A stretch of DNA of 64,000 nt, taken from assembly GCF_000745005.1 (NCBI RefSeq), contig NZ_JQNB01000001.1, positions 3,093,501-3,157,500 on the forward strand, given 5' to 3'. The notes below the pieces were generated by a model. That model did not search any database. It saw only the letters and a program-made list of their open reading frames with translations, and was not told where the DNA came from. Origin of the DNA: Luteibacter sp. 9135 (GTDB taxonomy: Bacteria; Pseudomonadota; Gammaproteobacteria; Xanthomonadales; Rhodanobacteraceae). Shown one piece after another: positions 36,195-45,057 of the stretch; the stretch's first letter is position 1, and each line of letters begins with the position of its first letter. A program made the position numbers and the translations under genes.

Positions 36195-37700
36195 CTATGC
36201 CGCCAGCCGACCGATCCGCGCCAGCGCGTCGGACACCGGCTTGCCTTCGACGAAGCACTCGCGAACCAGCGTGTTCACCTGGTCCAGCGTAGGCCGGTAG
36301 CGGCGGAATCGCGCCAGCAGCGCGGCGTCACCCGCGGCCGCACGCATCCGCCCGGGCGCGGCGTCCTGCGGCGTATCGGTGTATACGGCGTTGTCGCCCA
36401 GCCGGGTCTGGGTGGCCAGGGCCATGTCCATGCCCGGCGACCGCGCGGCCACGATGATGTTGTCGTGGATGGCGGTGTCGTCGGGCACGCCTTGCCAGCG
36501 CGTGGCCTTGAACACGGTGACTTCCGCGTCGGCGACGGGCTTGTCCGGGATGATGATGATGTTGTTGTAGATCCGGCTGCCGGCCACGGGGCCGGAGAGG
36601 CGCAGCGAAGCACTGTCCGTGGCGCGCAGTGCGTCGTTGATGCTGACGTTGAAGCGCACGACGGTGCCCGTGTTGCCCACGGCGGAGGCGTTGCGCCCGT
36701 CGTTGCATACCAGCGCCATGCCACCGACGTTGTCGTGGCTGTAGTTGTACTGGATGACCGTGCCGCGGCAGTTGAAATCCGCGTCGTACGCCTGGCCGTC
36801 GGCATGGGCGCGGTGGTCGCTCACCTCGTTGTACTGGATCAGCGTGTCGTCGCAGTCGAACGGCCAGATGCCGGCGGCGGCTTCACCGCGTGGCAGGGCG
36901 CCGCACTGGCTGACCGCGTTGCGCTCCACGATCGCGCCGGTGCAGCCCTTGACCAGGATGGCGTCGCCGGGCACGCCGGCAAGGCGGTTGCCCCTGACCA
37001 CCACGCCGGTGGCAAGGCCGGATCGGCGGCTACCCGCGCCGAGGAACAGGATGCCGTCGCGGCCACAACGCTCGATGCGGTTGTCGGCGATGGTGAGGTC
37101 CTGGTAGCGGGTGGGGGTTTGCTTGCCCAGCGCCTGCACGAGGATGGCGCTGCCGCCGCCGTCTTTCTTGACCAGGCTGCCGTTGACGTCACGCAGGTAA
37201 AGGTCTTCCAGCACGATGCCGTGCACGACACCCGCATCCTGGTGGAACAGGTGTAAGGCGGTCCGGCGTGGTGCGGGCTGCGCGCCGGTATTGGATATCT
37301 CCAGGTGGCGTAGCTCCCAGTATTCGACGTTTTGCAACCTTACCGTGGACGGGCTGTCGCCGTCGGCGTGCAGATGAGGCAGGGCGCCGTCGCCATAGGC
37401 ATCCACGGTGACCGGTGCGCCAGCGCGGCCGGAGCCTTTCGGCAGGAAGGCGCCGGGGTAGTCCCCGCCCCTACGAAAGAGGATGCGGTCGCCCGGGCCG
37501 AATCGCACCTGGTTCAACCGTCGCAGGCTGCGCCAGGCCTGTGCGGGGGTGGAGCCGTCCCGGCCGTCCTCGCCATCGATCCCGTCGATATGGAACACGC
37601 CACCCGTGGTGGCCGCGCGCAGCGGCGGCAGCGGCAGGAGCGCACAGGCGCCGGCCACCCAGGCCGAGCCGCGTAGGAAGGTGCGACGGTCCATGGCCAT
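36195..37700 (-). CDS. Tat-exported right-handed parallel beta-helix protein (polysaccharide lyase/epimerase-like)
   Basis: A 501-residue protein with a Tat signal (DRRTFLRGSAWVAGACALL) and many ~22-25-residue beta-helix turns (IADNRIERCGRDGILF, VVRGNRLAGVPGDAI, IQYNEVSDHRAHADG, IQYNYSHDNVGG). Such folds in polymer loci are often lyases or C5-epimerases that trim or edit the product in the periplasm. No catalytic signature fixes which. It ends 4 bases from galE (convergent) and starts 5 bases after a glycosyltransferase. ATG 37694 is an equally possible start. Confidence 0.8.
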   Translation of the reverse strand: MAMDRRTFLRGSAWVAGACALLPLPPLRAATTGGVFHIDGIDGEDGRDGSTPAQAWRSLRRLNQVRFGPGDRILFRRGGDYPGAFLPKGSGRAGAPVTVDAYGDGALPHLHADGDSPSTVRLQNVEYWELRHLEISNTGAQPAPRRTALHLFHQDAGVVHGIVLEDLYLRDVNGSLVKKDGGGSAILVQALGKQTPTRYQDLTIADNRIERCGRDGILFLGAGSRRSGLATGVVVRGNRLAGVPGDAILVKGCTGAIVERNAVSQCGALPRGEAAAGIWPFDCDDTLIQYNEVSDHRAHADGQAYDADFNCRGTVIQYNYSHDNVGGMALVCNDGRNASAVGNTGTVVRFNVSINDALRATDSASLRLSGPVAGSRIYNNIIIIPDKPVADAEVTVFKATRWQGVPDDTAIHDNIIVAARSPGMDMALATQTRLGDNAVYTDTPQDAAPGRMRAAAGDAALLARFRRYRPTLDQVNTLVRECFVEGKPVSDALARIGRLAA

Positions 37701-37705
37701 GTCCC

Positions 37706-38527
37706 TCAGCGCCGTTCGTCGAGCGTATAGCGATACACCCCGCCATGCTTCCGCAGCATGTAGGCGAAGCCGGCCAGGTGCCTGAGCGCGAGGCGCGAGA
37801 ACTTGCGCGTGCGCCGCTTGTAGTCGTGTACGACGGAAATGCGCCGGCAGTAGTAGTTGCGCAGGCCCAGCTTGCGTGTGCGCACGCAGAACTCCGCATC
37901 CTCGGGGCCGAAGAAGATCCGGTCGTCGTAGCCCATCAACAGGGCGGCCACCTTCTTGGTGAAGGTCTGGTTGGCGCCCAGCACGTAGTCCACCTCGAGC
38001 GGATCGTCGGCATCGTCGAACGCGGTATCCACCATCAGGTGGCGGTCCAGTTCGCGCTGGACGAAGCCGAGCTTGCGTGTGGCCGGAATGCGGGCGGCGA
38101 TGGGCTGGAAGAAGCGGGGAAACCGGCGGGTGGAATCCTGGCGCGTGCGATCGACGTTGAGCAGTTCGAATCCCACCACGCCCGCGTCGGGGTGGGTCTG
38201 GAAGAACTCGTCGACGATGCTGCCGGGATCGGCGGTCAGGAAGATGGTGTCGTTGTCCAGCGTCATGCAATACCGGCCGCGGGCCAGGAACAGGCCGCGG
38301 TTGCGCGCGGGGCCCACGCCGTAGTTGCTGTCCAGCGGGAAATAGCGCACCTGCGGCAGCGTCGCGACGAATTCGGCGCTGCCGTCACGTGAGCCGTTGT
38401 CCACGACGATCACCTCGTCGCGCTCGAAGTCCAGCTTGTCCATCAGCGAGAGCAGGCAGCGTTGCAGGTTGTCCTTCTCGTTCCAGGTGATGATGACGAT
38501 CGACAGGCGCACATCGGCCTCGCTCAT
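37706..38527 (-). CDS. Family 2 glycosyltransferase
   Basis: A 273-residue GT-A fold enzyme. The N-terminus is VRLSIVIITWNEKDNLQRC, the nucleotide-sugar metal motif is TLDNDTIFL, and the acceptor-side helix region is FFGPEDAEFCVRTRKLG. It is similar in shape to rhamnosyl- and glucosyltransferases acting at the cytoplasmic membrane. ATG at 38527 overlaps the acyltransferase stop as ATGA. It should add one sugar to the lipid-linked repeat; donor and linkage are unknown. Confidence 0.88.
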   Translation of the reverse strand: MSEADVRLSIVIITWNEKDNLQRCLLSLMDKLDFERDEVIVVDNGSRDGSAEFVATLPQVRYFPLDSNYGVGPARNRGLFLARGRYCMTLDNDTIFLTADPGSIVDEFFQTHPDAGVVGFELLNVDRTRQDSTRRFPRFFQPIAARIPATRKLGFVQRELDRHLMVDTAFDDADDPLEVDYVLGANQTFTKKVAALLMGYDDRIFFGPEDAEFCVRTRKLGLRNYYCRRISVVHDYKRRTRKFSRLALRHLAGFAYMLRKHGGVYRYTLDERR

Positions 38528-39033
38528 GACGGTGCTCCAGCGTGGGGCGGGGTGGAAACGGAGGGTGCGGCGCTTGCACGCATCGACGACGGGGTGATGA
38601 CCGCATTGGCCTTCACCACGAAATGGTCGGGGATGACCACCGGGCCGAAGATGCAGGCCCCGGTGCCGATGGTGACGTTGTCGCCGATCACGGGCGCGCC
38701 GTCGCCGGGAAAACGGTTGCCGATGCATACCCGCGCATAGAGGGTGCAGTTGGCGCCGATGGTGGTCTTGCCGTTCACGATGATGCCGAAGGCATGGTAG
38801 ATCACCAGCCCCGGACCTATGGTGGCGGTGGTCGGCAGGTAGCACTTGAAGACGAATTCGGCCAGTTTCTCCAGCACGCGCAGCGGTACATGCAGCACCG
38901 TGCCGCGCGCGCCGGCCAGCAGCCGGTAGGTCAGGATCACCCAGAACGACTGGTCCAGCATCCACCAGGCCAGGCTGCGGTACCCGGGCAGTGAGCGGAG
39001 CCGGCGGACGTCGGCGCGGAAAGCGTCAAGCAT
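38524..39033 (-). CDS. Serine acetyltransferase-like hexapeptide acyltransferase
   Basis: A 169-residue left-handed beta-helix acyltransferase. The C-terminal half shows hexapeptide repeats (TATIGPGLVIYH, TTIGANCTLYARVCIGNR, PVIGDNVTIGTGACIFGPV). The N-terminal helical part resembles CysE-like proteins found in exopolysaccharide loci. It probably O-acetylates a sugar or uses a related acceptor. It overlaps the upstream polymerase gene by 8 bases and the downstream glycosyltransferase by 4. Confidence 0.85.
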   Translation of the reverse strand: MLDAFRADVRRLRSLPGYRSLAWWMLDQSFWVILTYRLLAGARGTVLHVPLRVLEKLAEFVFKCYLPTTATIGPGLVIYHAFGIIVNGKTTIGANCTLYARVCIGNRFPGDGAPVIGDNVTIGTGACIFGPVVIPDHFVVKANAVITPSSMRASAAPSVSTPPHAGAPS

Positions 39034-40258
39034 GGGAAGGGTCCATGGAAGGTTCGGCGGGCGATCGGTCGGGACGTTGCACGCGCGCCTGCAGGTGCCG
39101 CTTCGCTTCCGTGCGTTGCGCGGCGCGCCGCAGGTCGGCACGCGCGTAGAACATGCCCACGAAGAACCAGAAATACGCCTCGTAGCCGCTGAACTCGATG
39201 CAGGCCAGCATGAGGTAGCACAGCAGGAAGAACTTGATGTTGCGCTGCGGGCCCTCGGTACGGGTGAGTAGGATCTGCGCGCCCATGGCCAGGAACAGCA
39301 ACAACGACTGCACGCCACCTTCGAGCAGGAACTGCAGGTAGATGTTGTGGACGTTGTTCTCCACGAAGGTCAGCCCGGACAGTTGCTCCATCACCGGCAC
39401 GCCGTTGCCCACGCCGTAGCCGAGCAGGTTGTGCTCCAGGGCGGTGCCCGCGCTGTTCCACAGGGCCAGGCGCCCGACATTCTTGTGTTCCAGCTGGGTC
39501 TCGGCCTGGAGGTTGAAGCGGTCCAGCACCGGGATGTCGATCACCGACGAAAGCACCAGCCCGACCAGCAGCACGGCCATGGCCACGCCGAAAAACGTGA
39601 AGAAGTAATAGTGGCGCGACTTGCGGGCCTGGAAGCAGGCGATGCCGATCGATACCGCGGTGCCCACCAGCCCTGCGCGCGACAGCATCATGCCGCTGGT
39701 CAGCAAGGCGATGCCGGCGGCGATCGGGTAGGCGCGGGTGCCCAGCAGCAACAGCGAAAGCAGGGCCAGCAGGCTGGCTTCGATATTGCGGCCGCCGGTG
39801 GACATGTACAGGATGCTGGACGCGCCTTCGGTGCGCGCGTAGACCGCGCCCAGGCTGCCCGCGTAGACCAGATCGCGCAGGATGACGAAGGCGAGGCAGC
39901 AGCCCAGCATCCAGGTGAAGATCCGGCGCAGTTCCACGTCCTGCAGCTTGCGGCCGAAGACCACGCCGAGGAAATACGCCGCCGCCACGAACACGATCAG
40001 CGTGGAGCGCAGGCCGCCGCCGTAGGTGGCCCCGGCGGCCAGCGCGGTGGCGGCCATGGTGACGATGAAGGCCGTGGCCGGGTTGAGTTTCAGGTAACGC
40101 GCGGCGGGAAGGTAGAGCACCGGCATCAGCAGGAGCAGCAGGTGGTAGACGTTCACGTGCGACTTGCTGCTGGTGCTGTGGCCCAGCGGCACCTGCACGA
40201 ATAGCATGGCCATCAGCACGATGGCGGCACCCCGGGTCTTGTGGATCGCGATGGCCAT
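39026..40258 (-). CDS. O-antigen ligase/Wzy-like polysaccharide polymerase
   Basis: A 410-residue inner-membrane protein with about ten hydrophobic helices. A large periplasmic loop contains RLALWNSAGTALEHNLLGYGVGNG and ENNVHNIYLQFLLEGG, the hallmarks of the Wzy_C/WaaL family. With a flippase and a Wzc-like kinase in the same run, the likely role is polymerisation of flipped repeat units. The C-terminus is a charged cytoplasmic tail. Start ATG at 40258, 4 bases after a glycosyltransferase. Confidence 0.87.
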   Translation of the reverse strand: MAIAIHKTRGAAIVLMAMLFVQVPLGHSTSSKSHVNVYHLLLLLMPVLYLPAARYLKLNPATAFIVTMAATALAAGATYGGGLRSTLIVFVAAAYFLGVVFGRKLQDVELRRIFTWMLGCCLAFVILRDLVYAGSLGAVYARTEGASSILYMSTGGRNIEASLLALLSLLLLGTRAYPIAAGIALLTSGMMLSRAGLVGTAVSIGIACFQARKSRHYYFFTFFGVAMAVLLVGLVLSSVIDIPVLDRFNLQAETQLEHKNVGRLALWNSAGTALEHNLLGYGVGNGVPVMEQLSGLTFVENNVHNIYLQFLLEGGVQSLLLFLAMGAQILLTRTEGPQRNIKFFLLCYLMLACIEFSGYEAYFWFFVGMFYARADLRRAAQRTEAKRHLQARVQRPDRSPAEPSMDPSHA

Positions 40259-40262
40259 GCGC

Positions 40263-41147
40263 TCAGCCGATCGCCCGGCCGAAGAACTTGTGCAGCAACA
40301 CCTTCAGCGTGGACTTGTAGCCGCCCAGCGACAGGTTGCGCACGATCTCGCGCAGCGGTGCGCGCTGGCCGCCGATGACGAACTGGATGTTGCGATGGTT
40401 GCGCTTCTGGTCGGCGCTCATCAGCCGGGCATGCTTGGCCAGGAAGCGCTCGCTGCCTTCGGCGCGCTTGCTGGAGTTGCGGATGCGCGCCCGCGAGCGG
40501 TCGTCGTCCACGAAGGACAGCACGGCCCGCGTGCGCAGGGCCGGGCCGAAACGGTCGGCCAGGCGTATCCACATGTCGTAGTCCTGCCAGGACGGCATGG
40601 CTTCGTCGAAACCGCCCAGCTCGCGCATCCGCGACAGTTCCGTCAGCACCTGGTTGCCGGCCAGGTTGGCGTAGAGAAGGGCGGGCAGAGCCAGGCGCTC
40701 GGTCGCGTGCAGCTCGACCACGCGGTAAGACCGGCCGCGCAGCGCGGCGATCTGCGACTCCTCCTGGAAATAGCGGAAGCGGCTGCACACGAACGACACG
40801 TCGTGCCGACGATAGAGCTCGACCAGGCAGGCGATGCGCTGCGGGTGGAACAGGTCGTCGTCGTCCAGTCCGGTCACATAGGTGCCGGCGGCGTGCTCGA
40901 TGCAGCGGTTGCGGGCGCGGCAGGCACCCTGCGGCGTGTCGTTGCGCAGATAGGTGAAGCGCCCCGGGTGGCGTTGCGCATACGTGGCCACCACCTCGGC
41001 GGTGTCGTCGGTGGAGGCCTCGTCGCAGATCAGGATCTCGATCCGCGGGTAGCTCTGCGCCAGCACCGAATCCACCGCGCGCCGAAGCAGCGCCGAGCGA
41101 TTGCGCGTGGGGATGTATACGCTCACTAGCGGCAGGGTGTCCGTCAT
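40263..41147 (-). CDS. Family 2 glycosyltransferase
   Basis: A 294-residue GT2 enzyme. The start region is LVSVYIPTRNRSALLRRAVDS, the metal motif is the acidic run TGLDDDDLFHP, and MPSWQDYDMWIRLADRFG supplies the catalytic-base region. A basic C-terminal tail may associate with the membrane. ATG at 41147 overlaps the flippase stop as ATGA. It adds a sugar to the growing repeat unit; specificity is not readable. Confidence 0.88.
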   Translation of the reverse strand: MTDTLPLVSVYIPTRNRSALLRRAVDSVLAQSYPRIEILICDEASTDDTAEVVATYAQRHPGRFTYLRNDTPQGACRARNRCIEHAAGTYVTGLDDDDLFHPQRIACLVELYRRHDVSFVCSRFRYFQEESQIAALRGRSYRVVELHATERLALPALLYANLAGNQVLTELSRMRELGGFDEAMPSWQDYDMWIRLADRFGPALRTRAVLSFVDDDRSRARIRNSSKRAEGSERFLAKHARLMSADQKRNHRNIQFVIGGQRAPLREIVRNLSLGGYKSTLKVLLHKFFGRAIG

Positions 41148-42568
41148 GCGCTTACCGCCTGGAGCTGTCGATGGATCAGGATATGGCGGCTGCGCCAGAT
41201 CACCCACGCCAGCGCCGGCGCGGCGAAGGCGAACCGCACGGCGCTGGCCGTCCAGCCGTCGCCCGGGTACGCCGTGACGGCCAGCATCAGGCAGGCATAG
41301 GGCACGAAGCTGGCCGTGACCCAGGCGTCGAAGAACTCGCGCGCCGTGGTCCGGATGAGTTTCGAGGAGAAGAAGTAATACGAAAGCACCGTGGACAGCA
41401 CCTGGCTGAGGGCGAGGGCGACCGCCATGACTTCCAGCGAACGGGAGGCCGCGCCCGCCACGCTCACGGCCAGCGTGATCCCGCAAATCCGCACGTTCCA
41501 GCCGAACTCGATGTCCGAGCGGCCGCGGCTCTGGCTCAGCGCGCCGATCAGCGAGCCCAGCGGCCGCAGCATGCCGAACAGCAGCATCAGCGGGACCAGA
41601 CGCGCGACGCCGTCGTAGCGATGGCCGTAGAGGATCGAGACGGCCGGCGGCGCGAACACCGCCAGCATGATGAAGACCACGGCGCTGAAGATCGCCACGC
41701 CACGCAGCCCGACGAGGAACAGGCGACGCAGCGCCTCGGGATCGTCCTGCAGCGTGGCCAGCCTTGGTAGTGCAAGGCGTCCGGCCACGGGCATGATCAG
41801 CTTGGTCGGTTGCAGCACCAGTTCCTTGGCCAAGGAGTACACGCCCAGTGACGACAGCCCGAGGAATTTGCCCAGGATGATCTGGTCGGCCTGGCTGCGC
41901 AGCTGGTTGATCACCTGCGAGCCGAGCTGGAAGGCCCCGTAGCGAAGCGCCTCGCGCATGATGCCGCGATCGAAGGCGCGGCCCGGATGCCAGTCGCGCT
42001 CGGACACCGTCAGGAAGCAGGCCAGGCGCACCAGGCTGTTGACGATCATCGCGTACACGGCGGCCTCGATGGAGGCGTGGAACACCAGCACCAGCACCAG
42101 CAGCGTGGCCAGCCCGCACAGCCGGCCGATCACTTCGATGCGGGCCAGGCGGGGCAGGCGGAAGGCCTTGATCAGGCTGGCCTGGTACTGCGCCGCCACG
42201 CCGAGCAGGATGAAGTTCACCGTCGACAGGCGCAGCAGGTCGCCCAGCAGGTCCGACCGGTAGAAATAGGCCACCGCGTACGAGATCGCGAACAGCGTCG
42301 CCGCCGACGCCAGGCCCAGGCCCACGCTGATGATGAACAGCGAGGTGCGCTGCGGGCGGCTGATGTCCTGCCGGTGGATCAGGTAACTGCTCAGGCCCAT
42401 GTCCTGCAGCAGCGTGGCGATGGCGTTGACCACGTTGACGATGGCCAGCGCGCCCAGCATGTGTGCGTCGACGTGATGCGCGAGCACCGCGATCTGCAGC
42501 AGCTGGCTGGCCGCGCTGACCACGGTGGACCCGGCCGTCCACAACGCATCGCGTCGTGCCGAGGTCAC
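41144..42568 (-). CDS. Wzx-like oligosaccharide flippase
   Basis: A 474-residue membrane protein with about 12-14 helices of the MVF/MATE polysaccharide-transporter type. It shows GSTVVSAASQLLQIAVLAHH at the N-terminus and SQADQIILGKFLGLSSLGVYSLA in the middle, typical of this family. It translocates undecaprenyl-linked repeat units to the periplasm. The start is GTG at 42568, overlapping the upstream glycosyltransferase stop as GTGA. The frame extends further upstream inside that gene without family similarity. Confidence 0.9.
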   Translation of the reverse strand: MTSARRDALWTAGSTVVSAASQLLQIAVLAHHVDAHMLGALAIVNVVNAIATLLQDMGLSSYLIHRQDISRPQRTSLFIISVGLGLASAATLFAISYAVAYFYRSDLLGDLLRLSTVNFILLGVAAQYQASLIKAFRLPRLARIEVIGRLCGLATLLVLVLVFHASIEAAVYAMIVNSLVRLACFLTVSERDWHPGRAFDRGIMREALRYGAFQLGSQVINQLRSQADQIILGKFLGLSSLGVYSLAKELVLQPTKLIMPVAGRLALPRLATLQDDPEALRRLFLVGLRGVAIFSAVVFIMLAVFAPPAVSILYGHRYDGVARLVPLMLLFGMLRPLGSLIGALSQSRGRSDIEFGWNVRICGITLAVSVAGAASRSLEVMAVALALSQVLSTVLSYYFFSSKLIRTTAREFFDAWVTASFVPYACLMLAVTAYPGDGWTASAVRFAFAAPALAWVIWRSRHILIHRQLQAVSA

Positions 42569-43815
42569 GGGGCCGCCTGCGCGTGCAGCTGCGCGGCAAG
42601 GCTGTCGTGCAGCCGGCGCTGGTCGAAGTGCGTCTCCACGGTGTGCCGGGCCTCGCGCGCGATGGCCGCCAGGTCGAAGTCGCCCGCCTGGATACGCGCC
42701 AGCACGTCCGCCAGCGCATCGATGTCGCGCTCGGGCACCAGCCAGCCGGAACGGCCATCCTCGATCAGCTCGGGGATGCCGCTGTGCACCGTCGAAAGAC
42801 ACGGCACGCCGCTGGCCATGGCCTCCATCAGGGACACGGGAATGCCTTCCTGGTCGCCATCGGCCGCGGTGACGCTGGGCAGCGCGAACACATCGGCGCT
42901 ACGCAGGGCCTCCTGCACATAGGTCGTGTCGCGACGGCCGAGGATATGGATGGCATCCTGCATGCCTTGCTCGTCGACGAAACGCCGGAGTGTCGCGTGC
43001 AGCGGGCCGTCGCCGATCACGTCCAGGCGCAGGGGAACACCGCGCCGCACCAGCCGGGCCACGGCCTCGCAGAGGTAGCGCACACCCTTCTTCTCGACCA
43101 GGCGCGCCACGCATAGCAGGCGCAATTCACGCCCGGGTGCCGGCGCGCCGTTCGTCGCCGGCGGTGCGTAACGGAAGCCCTCCAGGTCTACGCCCATCCG
43201 ATGCACCTGGATCTTTTCGGCCGCGCAACCCAGAGCCTCCAGCTTGCCGCGCCAGCGTTGGCTGATCGGCAGCATCCGCTCGCCATGCGCGAACAGGTGG
43301 CGATAGTCGGCCGCATGCCGCGCCAGCACGCTGTGCTGCGACAGATCGAAGCCGTGGAAGACGGTGTACAGCGGTCCCTCGATGAGGCCGAGCGTGCGCA
43401 GGTGCGTGGCCAGCACGCCGGTCGGGCCGAAGTGGGCGACGATCGCCCGGGCCCGCAGTGGGGTAGGCAGGCGGCGTACCGCACCGGCCAGCACCAGGCT
43501 CTTCGCCGCGTGACCGAAGCGACGCACGGACAGCGCCCGCCGCACGCGGGCGCTGGGCAGGCCAGGCAGCACGCGGCGCAGCCGCCGCAGCAACACCTGC
43601 CAGGGGGCCGAAGCGCTGGCGGGGTGATCGAAGACGAAGGTGGCCCGCGCCATCAGGCCGCGGGTATCGACGATGTCGCCGGGCACGGGTGACGGCCCCC
43701 GGCTGATGGCGAGGATGCGCACGTCGAACCCGCGGTCCAGCAGGCCGACGATCTGGTCGATGACGAAGGTTTCCGAATAGCGCGGAAACTCGGCGAGGAC
43801 GAACAGCACCGGCAT
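42565..43815 (-). CDS. Family 4 glycosyltransferase
   Basis: A 416-residue GT-B enzyme. The N-terminal domain starts MPVLFVLAEFPRYSETFV. The C-terminal donor domain has ELRLLCVARLVEKKGVRYL, DVIGDGPL and the E(x7)E-type motif near SLMEAMASGVPCLST. This is the arrangement of colanic-acid WcaL-like transferases. It starts two bases after the pyruvyl transferase stop. It likely extends the repeat unit on the cytoplasmic side. Confidence 0.9.
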   Translation of the reverse strand: MPVLFVLAEFPRYSETFVIDQIVGLLDRGFDVRILAISRGPSPVPGDIVDTRGLMARATFVFDHPASASAPWQVLLRRLRRVLPGLPSARVRRALSVRRFGHAAKSLVLAGAVRRLPTPLRARAIVAHFGPTGVLATHLRTLGLIEGPLYTVFHGFDLSQHSVLARHAADYRHLFAHGERMLPISQRWRGKLEALGCAAEKIQVHRMGVDLEGFRYAPPATNGAPAPGRELRLLCVARLVEKKGVRYLCEAVARLVRRGVPLRLDVIGDGPLHATLRRFVDEQGMQDAIHILGRRDTTYVQEALRSADVFALPSVTAADGDQEGIPVSLMEAMASGVPCLSTVHSGIPELIEDGRSGWLVPERDIDALADVLARIQAGDFDLAAIAREARHTVETHFDQRRLHDSLAAQLHAQAAP

Positions 43816-43817
43816 GC

Positions 43818-45047
43818 TCAGGCTCCGATCCCCAGGGTGGCCAGCACGGATTCGCGTGCGAAGGCCTTCTCTCGCGCCACCGCCACGGCCACGCGGGCGC
43901 GCAGCGTGTCGTCCCGCAACAGCCCAAGCACCTGGCTACGCAGGCTGCCATCGAGCAGGGCGGTGACCGGCACCGCCAGTTCGTCCACGCCCAGGCGCTT
44001 CATGATGCCCTCGGACTTGTGTTCGTAGTTGAGCGCCACCGACGGGGTGCCGAAGTTCATCGAGAGGATGGCGCTGTGCAGACGCGTGCCGATAGTCAGC
44101 ACGCATGCACCCAGGCAACGGCCCAGGTCTACGTCGGTCAGCTCGTTCATCTCCACGTGGTAGGCCTCGGCGTGGCGCATGCGCGCACCGACGCGCAGGG
44201 CCACCATCCGGTCGTCCTTCGGATAACCGTCGATCGCCGTGCACGTGGAATACGCCACCACGCGGTAGCCCGCCTCGATCACCGCGTCCAGCAGGATGGC
44301 GAAGGCCTCCTCGTACTGTGCCTGGGTGACGCCCAGCCGCTTGTCGAAGGGGGCCAGTTCGCGAAACGTCACCGCGACGGTGGGCGGATCGGCGATGGCC
44401 ACGGGCGTACCCGGGTCCACCAGCCACGCGGTGTCGGATGTCCAGCGCAGCGTGTCCTGCGGGATGCCGTCCTCGGCCATGTAGCGTGCGCTCACTTCCT
44501 CGCGCAGGGCCAGCGCCTGGACCCGGCGCATGACGTCCCGGGATATGCGCCGGAAGAAGGGTTGCCGGAACGGCCCTACGCTGTGGCCGATCATGTACAC
44601 CGGTCGCCCGGCGAGCAGCGCGCAGATCGACTGGTCGTACTGGGTGGGGCCGTACAGGTCGACGAAGAACGATCCGCCCACCTGGATCACCAGGTCGTAG
44701 TCGGCCATCCACGCGATGGTGTCGCGATGGCGTTGCGGCAACGGTACCCAGCGCGCCCACCACAGTCCCGTGAGATGCGCGTGCAACAGGCGCGGCACGA
44801 GGCGCCGCAGCAGTTGCGGGCGAAACCGGCCGAAGCGTTGGCTGGCCGCTTCGCGGTAATAGGCATCCAGCCCGTCGGGCAACAGCGGGCGGCCGAGCAG
44901 GTAGGCGGAGCTGGTCGGGAAGCGGCTGGTGACATCCACCTCGCAGCCCGGCAACGCGGTGGCCAGGCATTCCAGCAGCCCGCGCAGGATCGCGGCATCG
45001 CCGCGGTTGCCGCAGGTGTGGTTGCCGACGATCAGGATGCGCGACAT
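43818..45047 (-). CDS. Polysaccharide pyruvyl transferase family protein (WcaK/CsaB-like)
   Basis: A 409-residue protein. The N-terminus is ILIVGNHTCGNRGDAAILRGL and the domain includes LVIQVGGSFFVDLYG, YMIGHSVGPF and a C-terminal TIGTRLHSAILSMNFGTPSVAL. These are standard for the family, which adds pyruvate ketals to sugars and makes the polymer more acidic. ATG at 45047 has GAAGG upstream; the frame extends 27 codons further. It follows the Wzc-like gene by 10 bases. Confidence 0.88.
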   Translation of the reverse strand: MSRILIVGNHTCGNRGDAAILRGLLECLATALPGCEVDVTSRFPTSSAYLLGRPLLPDGLDAYYREAASQRFGRFRPQLLRRLVPRLLHAHLTGLWWARWVPLPQRHRDTIAWMADYDLVIQVGGSFFVDLYGPTQYDQSICALLAGRPVYMIGHSVGPFRQPFFRRISRDVMRRVQALALREEVSARYMAEDGIPQDTLRWTSDTAWLVDPGTPVAIADPPTVAVTFRELAPFDKRLGVTQAQYEEAFAILLDAVIEAGYRVVAYSTCTAIDGYPKDDRMVALRVGARMRHAEAYHVEMNELTDVDLGRCLGACVLTIGTRLHSAILSMNFGTPSVALNYEHKSEGIMKRLGVDELAVPVTALLDGSLRSQVLGLLRDDTLRARVAVAVAREKAFARESVLATLGIGA

Positions 45048-45057
45048 GGGAACGCCT

